A DNA stretch of 33,750 nucleotides from positions 1 to 33,750 of the forward strand of contig JAHDQY010000040.1 of assembly GCA_018433595.1 (NCBI GenBank). The letters run 5' to 3'. Below the pieces are notes generated by a model. It saw nothing but the letters and a program-made list of their open reading frames with translations. It was not told the origin of the DNA and did no database searches. How positions within the stretch are numbered: position 1 is the first letter of the stretch; each line of letters opens with the position of its first letter. Positions 1 through 6,639 of this stretch are shown in pieces. Both the position numbers and the translations under genes were made by a program. The DNA comes from Synergistales bacterium (GTDB lineage: Bacteria > Synergistota > Synergistia > Synergistales > Aminithiophilaceae).

Positions 1-141
1 GAAGGCCGTGAAGTCGGCAAAGCCCGCCTTCGACAGCACGTAGGTGATGGCCGCCGTCGTCGTCGTCTTGCCGTGGTCGATGTGACCGATCGTTCCGATG
101 TTCAGATGAGGCTTGCTTCTCGAAAAATGCTCCTTTGCCAT
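1..141 (-). CDS. tuf: Elongation factor Tu, N-terminal fragment (gene continues past the window edge)
   Basis: EF-Tu is the GTPase that delivers aminoacyl-tRNA to the ribosome. The 47 codons present begin [20 protein letters not shown] and contain the P-loop GHIDHGKTT, diagnostic for EF-Tu. The ATG at 141 is preceded by a GAGGGGG stretch about 11 nt upstream as ribosome-binding site. The gene runs off the left edge. In many bacteria tuf lies directly behind a tRNA-Thr gene. Here the tRNA cluster is 8 kb away on the same strand, with metabolic genes in between. Confidence 0.97.
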   Translation of the reverse strand, partial: MAKEHFSRSKPHLNIGTIGHIDHGKTTTTAAITYVLSKAGFADFTAF

Positions 142-196
142 CTTACAGGAGACCCCCTCGCAATGGTTTTCTTGGCTATAAGTATGCACCTCAAAA

Positions 197-212
197 GGAA
201 CCTTTCGGTTCC
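197..212 (-). other. Stem-loop with GNRA tetraloop in the tuf leader
   Basis: GGAACC-GAAA-GGTTCC on the minus strand is a perfect 6-bp stem closed by a GAAA (GNRA) loop, followed by TTTT. It sits between the candidate promoter and the start codon. It could be an attenuator, an mRNA-stabilising 5' hairpin or a weak terminator; the sequence does not decide. Confidence 0.4.
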
Positions 213-227
213 GGTCATCCGAAGGTG

Positions 228-256
228 ATTGTACCATAGGGGCCGAAGTGTAAGAA
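228..256 (-). promoter_or_regulatory. Candidate sigma-70-type promoter of tuf
   Basis: On the minus strand TTCTTA (251-256) and TACAAT (228-233) are separated by 17 nt. The -10 is good and the -35 weak. It would give a leader of roughly 80 nt before the tuf ATG. Confidence 0.45.
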
Positions 257-328
257 GAGGCATGAGCCGAGGACCTCTGCGTCGCATCCGGCCCGGAAGA
301 AAAAGATACGCCACAAGGACAGATCCCG

Positions 329-1177
329 TCAAGGGCCGGTTCGACAGAACCTCCCCTCAAGGGAGGGCTCCTCTGCTGCGGAGGCAGCGGTGAAATTCCG
401 CACCAGTTCTCCCCTGCCCTCAAGGTATTCCGTCAAAACGGCCACGGTGCTCAGAGCCTCGGAATACTCCTCAAGCTCCACCGTCCACCACCGGACACCG
501 GCCTCGACGGCCACATCGGCCAAGGGAGCGATACGCCCCATCTCGGAAAGGGGCCAGTGTCTGTCATCCTCCTCTTCCCCGTAGAAATGCACCTCCCGCA
601 GAAGGGGAGCGAACTTGCGCGCAACGGCCGCCCCATCGACAGCGCCTTCTTTTACGGCGTCCGAGGAAACGACATGCCCCACATCCAGAGTGATCGCCGC
701 CCCAGCGAAGGAAGCCCAGCGCAGCACGTTGTCAGAATCGCTCGCCGGCCCCGACCTGAGGTTTTCCAGACAGACGGCGACACCTCGATCCTGTCCGTAT
801 GCCGCAAGATGTTTCAAATTCACTTCCAACGTGGAAAAATCAAGCCCGACACCCCGTGTAAGACCGGCGTGAACGGTAAGCACCGAACCGCCTGCGGAAG
901 CCACCGCATCAAGCGTCCGACGATGAGCGGCAAAGGCTCTTTCGGCCTTTTCCGGTCGGGCATCACCGAACTCCAGGCCGAAATAGCGAGCGTGATAGCG
1001 GACAGGGATTTTACGGCGATGGAACACACCGGTGTGAAGAGACAGCCGATCAAGCCTCTCGGGATCCGGAGTATATTCAAGAGCGAGGCCACGATCAAGA
1101 GCCCACTCATAGCGACTGCCCGGATCTGAGGCCTTGACGGAAAGAGCGATGACATGACGGGAAGACGTCGGCATCAT
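329..1177 (-). CDS. Sugar phosphate isomerase/epimerase-like TIM-barrel protein (AP endonuclease 2 / xylose isomerase-like family)
   Basis: This is a predicted metal-dependent TIM-barrel enzyme of the xylose isomerase-like/AP endonuclease 2 superfamily, of 282 aa, a normal size for the family. The metal-ligand pattern is visible in order: His103 in LTVHAG, Glu138 in CLENL, Asp165 and His168 in LDVGH, His197 in EVHFYG, Glu234 in TVELEEY. The substrate cannot be told; family members include IolE-, Hyi- and endonuclease IV-like proteins. The open frame extends further upstream, but AGGAGG lies 5 nt before the ATG at 1177 and 8 nt before an adjacent second ATG, so the start is placed there. It has its own promoter and appears monocistronic. 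It lies between the pnt operon terminator and tuf, with no link to either evident. Confidence 0.8.
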   Translation of the reverse strand: MMPTSSRHVIALSVKASDPGSRYEWALDRGLALEYTPDPERLDRLSLHTGVFHRRKIPVRYHARYFGLEFGDARPEKAERAFAAHRRTLDAVASAGGSVLTVHAGLTRGVGLDFSTLEVNLKHLAAYGQDRGVAVCLENLRSGPASDSDNVLRWASFAGAAITLDVGHVVSSDAVKEGAVDGAAVARKFAPLLREVHFYGEEEDDRHWPLSEMGRIAPLADVAVEAGVRWWTVELEEYSEALSTVAVLTEYLEGRGELVRNFTAASAAEEPSLEGRFCRTGP

Positions 1178-1211
1178 GTGATTCCTCCATGCGGTAAATC
1201 GTGCACCACTG

Positions 1212-1240
1212 ATCTTAGCCGCTCTTCTTGAAATTCTCAA
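1212..1240 (-). promoter_or_regulatory. Promoter of the TIM-barrel gene
   Basis: On the minus strand TTGAGA (1235-1240) and TAAGAT (1212-1217) are spaced by 17 nt, a strong sigma-70-type match. The leader to the ATG is short, about 27-30 nt. The stretch 1241-1374 upstream holds no other feature I can support. Confidence 0.65.
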
Positions 1241-1374
1241 GAGGAATATCTTCTATTTCAAAAACGCCTATGGCCTCCCCGCAATTTGAGACGGGGCAAA
1301 GAGTTTCTGCGGTTTAACTGGTCCGTACAACGCGCGGAGCGAGACCGGCGGCAGGCATTTCCCGCTGCCGAGAT

Positions 1375-1412
1375 AAAAAGCAGGGGTTCGGAGAGCGCTC
1401 TCCGAACCCCTG
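1375..1412 (-). terminator. Rho-independent terminator of the pntAA-pntAB-pntB operon
   Basis: Positions 1381-1412 form a perfect 32-nt palindrome (16 + 16, arms CAGGGGTTCGGAGAGC). On the minus strand it is followed by CTTTTTATC (T-run 1375-1379). It lies about 185 nt after the pntB stop and before the promoter of the next gene. Confidence 0.8.
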
Positions 1413-1596
1413 GCACTGCCGAAACCAACTTTCCGCTCGGGATCGTAAGGCCTGCACCGACCGTCCGAGGTCTACCAGGCCATCCATCACGAGTCCGAGG
1501 ACGGACCCCTGCGATGACCCGCCGCCAGGCGCCCCACCGAAAAGCGAAAGCACCGTCACGCCCGGAAGGGACTTCCTGCGGGATTCTTGCCCTTTT
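1413..1596. other. GC-rich 3' untranslated stretch between pntB and its terminator
   Basis: These 184 nt have no recognisable gene. A short minus-strand frame starts near 1559 but runs straight through the terminator palindrome and has no ribosome-binding site or family resemblance. I see no repeat or RNA motif here. Confidence 0.4.
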
Positions 1597-3585
1597 CTAC
1601 CCTTCGATCTCCCCTATCAGCCGCTCCAGCGACATTTTTGCGTCGCCGAGGAGCAACTCCACATGAGGCATCCCGTAGAGGGAGTTGTCCACCCCCGAGT
1701 AACCGGGATGGGTATCGAGGTTGCAGACGATCACATGTTTCGCAGCGGCGACGTCGAGAACGGGCATGCCGTAGATCGGCGTGCCTTCGGCCGTGTTGGC
1801 GGCGGGGTTGACGACGTCGCAGGCTCCCACCACCAGGACCAGGTCCGTCTCGGGGAATTCGGGGTTGACGTCGTCCATCTCGCGCAGCTTTTCATACGGC
1901 ACGTCCACTTCGGCGAGAAGAACGTTCATGTGGCCCGGCATACGGCCCGCCACGGGGTGGATGGCGAAGTCGACCTGCACGCCCCTCGCCTCCAGGACGT
2001 CGACGAGTCGCTTCACCTGACCCTGGGCCTGGGCGATGGCCATCCCGTAGCCCGGAACGACGATGACTTTCCGGGCGGCCGCCAAAACCTTCCCCGGCTC
2101 TTTCCGATCCGCCGCCTGAACGGTCGCCCCCAAGTCCTGGGCGGACACGTCGGAAGCTCCCCCCTCGATCTCCCCTATCAGCCGCTCCAGCGACACTTTT
2201 GCGTCGCCGAGGAGCAGCTCCACATGAGGCATCCCGTAGAGGGAGTTGTCCACCCCCGAGTAACCGGGATGGGTATCGAGGTTGCAGACGATCACATGTT
2301 TCGCAGCGGCGACGTCGAGAACGGGCATGCCGTAGATGGGCGTGCCTTCGGCCGTGTTGGCGGCAGGGTTGACGACGTCGCAGGCTCCCACCACCAGGAC
2401 CACGTCCGTCTCGGAGAATTCGGGGTTGACGTCGTCCATCTCGCGCAGCTTTTCATACGGCACGTCCACTTCGGCGAGAAGAACGTTCATGTGGCCCGGC
2501 ATACGGCCCGCCACGGGGTGAATGGCGAAGTCGACCTGCACGCCCCTCGCCTCCAGGACGTCGACGAGCCGCTTCACCTGACCCTGGGCCTGGGCGATGG
2601 CCATCCCGTAGCCCGGAACGACGATGACTTTCCGGGCGGCCTTCAGGATAGCTCCGGCGGGTTCCTCCCGCACCGCCTTCTCCGGCTGATCAGCGGCTTC
2701 TCCTGTTCCAGCCGCAGGTGCTTCGCGAGCCGGAGCCTTATTCGCTCCGGCGGGGGCACCGTTATTGAAGGGTTTGGCAATGGCCCCGCTCAGGACATTC
2801 ATCAGAGAGCGGTTCATCGCTCTGCACATGATCCGGGTCAGAATAAGGCCCGATGCTCCGACGATGGCCCCCACGGCCACAAGCAACGGCTCCGACAGGG
2901 TGAAGCCCACGATGGCTCCGGCAAGCCCTGAAAAGGAGTTGAGAAGCGAGATGGTGATCGGCATATCCGCGCCGCCGACCCGTATGGCGAAAAGGACCCC
3001 GTAACTCAGCGAAAGCAGCATGACCAGAAGCGAAAGGGACACGACGGCGGACTCCATCGACAGCGAGAAGACCGCCATCGCCAGCGCCAGCACGATGCTT
3101 CCGTTTGACAGGACATTATGCCCTGCAAGACGCACGGGCCGCTGCGTCATGCGCCTGTCCAGCTTCGCCGCGGCAATCAGGCTGCCGCTGAGAGTCAGGC
3201 CGCCCACAATGAGAGCAAGCTGGCTGGTCAGCTTGGTGAAAACGGCCATCTGACCGTATTTGTCCAGGATTTCGGACATCGCCACCAGAGCCGACGCTCC
3301 TCCGCCAAGCCCGTTCAGCAAGGCGACCATTTGAGGCATCTGTATCATGGTTGTGCGCACCGCCATGACGTAACCCAAAACGCCGCCTATCGCCATGGCC
3401 GCCCAAAGCAGGGGCACGCTCAGGATGCCGTTATTCCAAAGCACCAGCAAGACCGCCGCCGCCATGCTGAGCGCGCTCAGCCGGTTGCCTCGAACGGCGG
3501 TACGGGGGGAACTCATCCATTTGATGCCGAGGAGAACCAGCCCGGCAAGAACGACCGATATCACGGCATAACAGGTTTGATTCAT
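1597..3585 (-). CDS. pntB: NAD(P) transhydrogenase beta subunit with a duplicated NADP-binding domain III
   Basis: PntB is the membrane subunit of pyridine nucleotide transhydrogenase, which couples hydride transfer between NAD(H) and NADP(H) to proton movement. The protein is 662 aa, against about 460 usually. Residues 1-280 are the hydrophobic domain II (QMVALLNGLGG, ISLLNSFSG). A Pro/Ala-rich linker follows (about 280-312). Domain III then appears twice, at residues 316-474 and 503-661, joined by a 28-residue linker. Each copy has VPGYGMAIAQAQ, HPVAGRMPGHMN, GACDVVNPAAN and GYSGVDNSLYG. Both copies read VIVCNLD where E. coli PntB has VIVFKRS, the 2'-phosphate contacts. The only His in domain II is in LAGHNV, probably outside the membrane. 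The ATG lies 14 nt after the pntAB stop, with AGGG upstream. Identity as PntB is certain; what the extra domain does is unknown. Confidence 0.95.
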   Translation of the reverse strand: MNQTCYAVISVVLAGLVLLGIKWMSSPRTAVRGNRLSALSMAAAVLLVLWNNGILSVPLLWAAMAIGGVLGYVMAVRTTMIQMPQMVALLNGLGGGASALVAMSEILDKYGQMAVFTKLTSQLALIVGGLTLSGSLIAAAKLDRRMTQRPVRLAGHNVLSNGSIVLALAMAVFSLSMESAVVSLSLLVMLLSLSYGVLFAIRVGGADMPITISLLNSFSGLAGAIVGFTLSEPLLVAVGAIVGASGLILTRIMCRAMNRSLMNVLSGAIAKPFNNGAPAGANKAPAREAPAAGTGEAADQPEKAVREEPAGAILKAARKVIVVPGYGMAIAQAQGQVKRLVDVLEARGVQVDFAIHPVAGRMPGHMNVLLAEVDVPYEKLREMDDVNPEFSETDVVLVVGACDVVNPAANTAEGTPIYGMPVLDVAAAKHVIVCNLDTHPGYSGVDNSLYGMPHVELLLGDAKVSLERLIGEIEGGASDVSAQDLGATVQAADRKEPGKVLAAARKVIVVPGYGMAIAQAQGQVKRLVDVLEARGVQVDFAIHPVAGRMPGHMNVLLAEVDVPYEKLREMDDVNPEFPETDLVLVVGACDVVNPAANTAEGTPIYGMPVLDVAAAKHVIVCNLDTHPGYSGVDNSLYGMPHVELLLGDAKMSLERLIGEIEG
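1605..2080 (-). repeat. Tandem repeat copy 2 (C-terminal domain III of PntB)
   Basis: This 476-bp unit matches 2166-2641 with an offset of exactly 561 bp and no gaps. By eye there are 8 mismatches (about 98 % identity), giving three amino acid changes (Pro/Ser, Leu/Val, Met/Val). The period of 561 bp is 187 codons, so the frame is kept. Confidence 0.95.
2166..2641 (-). repeat. Tandem repeat copy 1 (first domain III of PntB)
   Basis: This is the partner of 1605-2080. The 85 bp between the two units (2081-2165) are not repeated and encode the linker between the two domain III copies. The match ends abruptly at 2641, where copy 1 continues into the normal domain II-III linker. Confidence 0.95.
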
Positions 3586-3599
3586 GTCGGATACCCTGC

Positions 3600-3872
3600 T
3601 CAGCTCTTGAACATTCTCAGCATGCGGTCGGTGACCAAAAAACCGCCGACCAGGTTGACGCAGGCGAGCACGATGGCGATGAAACCGAGCATTTTGCTTC
3701 CCAGGTCCACCGCCAACGCGGCAGAAACCAGAGAACCGAGAATGGTCACTCCCGAAATGGCGTTCGTCCCTGACATGAGAGGGGTATGAAGCAGGGAGGG
3801 GACTTCACTGATCACCCTGTACCCCAGCCAGGTCGCAATCCCGAAGACCAGCAACAGAAAAAGCGCGTTCAT
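3600..3872 (-). CDS. pntAB: NAD(P) transhydrogenase alpha-2 subunit (membrane part of alpha)
   Basis: This 90-aa integral membrane subunit supplies the first helices of domain II. It has three hydrophobic segments and the family motif SLLHTPLMSGTNAISG, ending in VTDRMLRMFKS like its homologues. The frame is open further upstream, but the ATG at 3872 has AGGAG about 10 nt ahead and gives the normal family length. At the position of the Thermus alpha-2 membrane histidine (IHG) this protein has Ser (ISG), as E. coli does. It lies 22 nt after pntAA and 14 nt before pntB. Confidence 0.93.
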   Translation of the reverse strand: MNALFLLLVFGIATWLGYRVISEVPSLLHTPLMSGTNAISGVTILGSLVSAALAVDLGSKMLGFIAIVLACVNLVGGFLVTDRMLRMFKS

Positions 3873-3894
3873 GATTGCGCCACTCCTTGCGTTT

Positions 3895-5070
3895 TTAGTT
3901 GAGGCCCATAGCCTCCCTTGCTCCGGCGTGAACGAGCTTGCCGTCCTTGCAGACCAGCGAAGAGGCGGTGATCTCGTCGCCGAGATCGATGAAGATCTTG
4001 CCGTCTCTGGTAAAGGTCGAGGTGTAGTGGAAGATGTTTTTCGCAAACATCATGGTGGAACTTGACGGCATCATACCGGGTATGTTTTTTGTGCCGTCGA
4101 TGCTGATGCCGTATTTTTGGGTGAGTTCTCCTCCTGCGGTAAGCTCGCAGTTCCCGCCCTGGTCGATAGCCACATCGACAATGGCCGAACCGGGTTTCAT
4201 CGCCTTCACCATCTCTTCGGTCACCAGGACGGGAGCCAGCCTTCCCGGGACAAGGGCCGTGGCGATGACGATATCCGAGTTTACGATGGCCTCCTTGATA
4301 GCTTCTCTTTCCTTAAGCAGCCACTCCTGGGGAAGGTGCCTGGCGTAACCACCCTCTCCCGTAGCCACCTGGGCAGGAACTCCCGTGTCGACGACCTTCG
4401 AGCCGAGGCTCTTGGCATGTTCCGCCGCGTCAGGGCGAATATCCACGGCGTGAACGACGGCACCCAATCTCTTGGCGGTCGCGACAGCCTGAAGGCCCGC
4501 GACTCCCGTGCCCAGCACGGTAACGTTTGCCGGGGGGATCATGCCTACGGCGGATCCGATCATCGGGACGAACTTCGGAAGGCGGTTTGCCGCCATCAGC
4601 ACGGATTTGTATCCCGCGACAGTGCTCATCGACGTGAGGGCGTCCATAGCCTGGGCTCTGGAGATTCGGGGAATGCCGTCCAGCGTGAGCGCTGTCACGC
4701 CTTTCGCCGCAAGGTTCTTGATCATTTCGTGGTTGACAGGAGCGGCAGGGTGCAGGAAGGTCACCAGGACCTGACCTTCATGCAACATGTCGACCTCGTG
4801 CTTGCCCTTCGCGGAATTGAAAAGAGGCTCTTTAACCTTCAAAACCACATCGGCCTGCGCGAAGAGCTCTTCAACATCGCCCACGATCTGGGCGCCGGCG
4901 CTCGCATACTCCTCATCAGCAAAATAGGCCTTTGCGCCCGCCCCTTTCTCCAACAGCACCCTGGCGCCACCAGCGACAAACTGTTTGACCGTTTCAGGGA
5001 TTGCAGCGACCCGCCCCTCTCCGTGCATGATTTCCTTTGGGATCCCGAAAGTCAAACCCTTGAACTGCAT
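3895..5070 (-). CDS. pntAA: NAD(P) transhydrogenase alpha-1 subunit (NAD-binding domain I)
   Basis: This is the soluble domain I that binds NAD(H), 391 aa, the size of the separate alpha-1 subunits of three-subunit transhydrogenases such as that of Rhodospirillum rubrum. It belongs to the alanine dehydrogenase/PntA family. It opens FGIPKEIMHGEGRVAAIPE. A Rossmann motif GTGVAGLQA is followed by the acidic residue of VDIRPDA that normally selects NAD. The C-terminal SSTMMFAKNIF is also typical. The frame extends 20 codons upstream, but AGGAGG lies 9 nt before the ATG at 5070 (MQFKGLTFG), which matches the family N-terminus. It is the first gene of the three-gene operon. Confidence 0.95.
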   Translation of the reverse strand: MQFKGLTFGIPKEIMHGEGRVAAIPETVKQFVAGGARVLLEKGAGAKAYFADEEYASAGAQIVGDVEELFAQADVVLKVKEPLFNSAKGKHEVDMLHEGQVLVTFLHPAAPVNHEMIKNLAAKGVTALTLDGIPRISRAQAMDALTSMSTVAGYKSVLMAANRLPKFVPMIGSAVGMIPPANVTVLGTGVAGLQAVATAKRLGAVVHAVDIRPDAAEHAKSLGSKVVDTGVPAQVATGEGGYARHLPQEWLLKEREAIKEAIVNSDIVIATALVPGRLAPVLVTEEMVKAMKPGSAIVDVAIDQGGNCELTAGGELTQKYGISIDGTKNIPGMMPSSSTMMFAKNIFHYTSTFTRDGKIFIDLGDEITASSLVCKDGKLVHAGAREAMGLN

Positions 5071-5320
5071 TACCCGCAGCCTCCTTTGCATCCGCGACAA
5101 GAAAATCCGTTTCACCACAACATTTCCCAACGTTCGCTGAGATCCAGGCCGCCACTGGAAATTTTCGCCGGCCGCAGATGACTCATCACCGCAGGGTTTA
5201 ATCTCAGCGACAAAATTGCCTTGCCAATAGAGTCCACCATATCGATTTTATGCCTAGGTGCTTAAAAAGCAAGTAAAGGAAAACCGCTGCCGAGGCATCC
5301 TCTCTTTCGACTGATCTGGC
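5071..5320. other. Leader and upstream region of the pnt operon
   Basis: No gene is present in these 250 nt. A candidate promoter lies at 5245-5272. It leaves about 175 nt of untranslated leader before pntAA, in which I find no convincing riboswitch or hairpin. Confidence 0.4.
5245..5272 (-). promoter_or_regulatory. Candidate promoter of the pnt operon
   Basis: On the minus strand TTGCTT (5267-5272) and TAAAAT (5245-5250) are separated by 16 nt. The -10 is good and the -35 partial. The terminator of the preceding gene lies just upstream. Confidence 0.4.
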
Positions 5321-5358
5321 AAAAAGGCCGACTTCCGCAAAACGACAAGAAGTCGGCC
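5321..5358 (-). terminator. Rho-independent terminator after the formamidase gene
   Basis: The 9-bp arms GGCCGACTT and AAGTCGGCC enclose a 15-nt loop. On the minus strand they are followed by TTTTT (5321-5325). It separates the formamidase gene from the pnt promoter. Confidence 0.8.
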
Positions 5359-5389
5359 TCTGATCACTTTTTCTTTGATGCCCTTTCGC

Positions 5390-6295
5390 CTATCGGGGCA
5401 GCTGATAATCATATTTTCCAAGAACCCATTTGGGGAATTCAAACCGAACCGTTTTCCGGGGATCGACGACCTGGCAGAATTTAAGGTGCCCGACCAGGCT
5501 CATCAGCATGCCGGCATCATTTAAGGGCATGCCGGCAATATCCGTCAGGAATCTTGCCATCCGCAGCGTGGCCTCCGTCGCCGCCTCATCAGTCGTCGGG
5601 GCGGAAAAAACGGTCGCCACGAGATCCTTCGTTTCCAGAAAGGGGGTCGGCAAACCCGGCATTGGGACGGTTTCCGCCTTCATCCGCACAGTCCCGGCAG
5701 CTTCCGCGCCGCAGACGACGACTTCGCCGTCACCCATCACCGAATGCATATCACCGCACCCGAAGAGCGCCCCATCCACTCCCGCCGTGAAAAAAACGCT
5801 CGTCCCCTCGCCGATGAGGGTACAATCCATATTGCCGCCGTGAGTGCCCGGCACTCCATTGGGGATGCGCCCTTCCGCCGGAGCCACTCCGATCACGCCG
5901 ATCATCGGCTTCACCGGGATACGTACTTTTTCCTTGAAAACGACGTTTCCCGAATCAAAGCCGAGAATCGCCGTCTCCATATCGCGGATCATACCGCCCA
6001 ACACGCCTTCTCCCGGGACGGTGACCATGACGGCATGATCGGCCACCGACACCTCCAGCAGCTTGACACGCAGAACATCGCCGGCCTTGACGCCTTCAAT
6101 ATACACCGGACCGGTTGCCGGATTGACGTGATCCCAATCCAACGATTCCACCAGATCGGCCTCGCTCTGGAGCTGACCTTCGAAGCAATCATGCGTTTCC
6201 AGCAAGACTTCCTGCCCCTGGGAAACACGCAAAGCCGGTTCCAGATGGGGGTCAAAAGCAAAAAAAAGCTTATCTCGCTTGACGGTATGAATCAT
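5390..6295 (-). CDS. Acetamidase/formamidase family protein
   Basis: This is a predicted amide hydrolase of the FmdA/AmdA family, releasing ammonia from formamide, acetamide or a related small amide. At 301 aa it covers the full length typical of the short bacterial members. Visible family features are the N-terminal DPHLEPALRV, the region ETHDCFEGQL, DWDHVNPATGPVYIEG, GTHGGNMD and the GCGDMHSVMGDGEV block with conserved His/Asp residues. The ATG at 6295 has AGGAG about 10 nt upstream. No membrane segment or signal peptide is seen, so it is cytoplasmic. It has its own terminator and a candidate promoter, and is divergent from a second amidase of a different family at 6640. The pair suggests amide nitrogen use. 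The exact substrate cannot be read from sequence. Confidence 0.88.
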   Translation of the reverse strand: MIHTVKRDKLFFAFDPHLEPALRVSQGQEVLLETHDCFEGQLQSEADLVESLDWDHVNPATGPVYIEGVKAGDVLRVKLLEVSVADHAVMVTVPGEGVLGGMIRDMETAILGFDSGNVVFKEKVRIPVKPMIGVIGVAPAEGRIPNGVPGTHGGNMDCTLIGEGTSVFFTAGVDGALFGCGDMHSVMGDGEVVVCGAEAAGTVRMKAETVPMPGLPTPFLETKDLVATVFSAPTTDEAATEATLRMARFLTDIAGMPLNDAGMLMSLVGHLKFCQVVDPRKTVRFEFPKWVLGKYDYQLPR

Positions 6296-6405
6296 GCCCT
6301 TACATCTCCTTTACAGAGCCACTCTCTCTAAGGATCTCAAATCCCTCCGCGAAAATATCGTTTGCCATTTTTCCGCCAGTCGTGGCTCTTTACTATTTTT
6401 ATTAA

Positions 6406-6434
6406 ATAATACTGTTTTATGGGCATAAAATAAA
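6406..6434 (-). promoter_or_regulatory. Candidate promoter of the formamidase gene, in an AT-rich patch
   Basis: On the minus strand TTTATT (6429-6434) and TATTAT (6406-6411) are 17 nt apart. Bases about 6391-6435 are strikingly AT-rich compared with the rest of the window. The leader to the ATG is about 105 nt. A small CGCGA/TCGCG hairpin with an A/T loop lies just upstream (about 6442-6456). Confidence 0.4.
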
Positions 6435-6467
6435 GGGGATTCGCGAAAAAAATCGCGCACCCTCTCA

Positions 6468-6511
6468 ATTACTGGAGACAACTTCCGGACTCGAACCGGA
6501 GACATCATCCC
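6468..6511 (-). repeat. 3' fragment of a tRNA-Thr gene (direct repeat of 8171-8214)
   Basis: The 44 nt from 6468 match the 3' end of the intact tRNA-Thr(GGT) gene plus four bases beyond its CCA. ATTACTGGAG is shared, then a 23-nt block (6481-6503) covering the T-arm and part of the acceptor stem is identical, then CATCC. There are four mismatches, three of them in stems. The anticodon loop and the 5' half are missing, so this is a tRNA remnant, not a gene. Same-orientation repeats of a tRNA 3' end are what site-specific integration or recombination at a tRNA leaves behind. No integrase is present in the window. Confidence 0.8.
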
Positions 6512-6639
6512 TGCCACGACTTAACAGGGCAAAAGCGCCTGCCGACATGATGTCGTTGGAGTACATATCCGAACGTCGGGAAGCAGTTGCCCCATGCCCT
6601 GGCGCAACCCATGTATTCAATGAAGGGAAGGGTGAGAAA

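Noticed and set aside
1663-2931. Long plus-strand open frame (422 codons) antisense to pntB, itself internally repeated
   Set aside because: It is the shadow of the duplicated domain III and is His/Arg/Gly-rich without family motifs. The minus-strand PntB reading explains the region fully.
1597-3585. The pntB repeat as a sequencing or assembly artefact
   Set aside because: The copies differ at 8 positions and are separated by 85 bp of unique in-frame linker DNA, which an artefact would not create. Long-read confirmation is still named in the finding.
6311-6517. Minus-strand frame similar to another at 8026-8220 (shared SPVRVRK motif)
   Set aside because: The shared peptide is the translation of the repeated tRNA-Thr 3' end, not a protein family.
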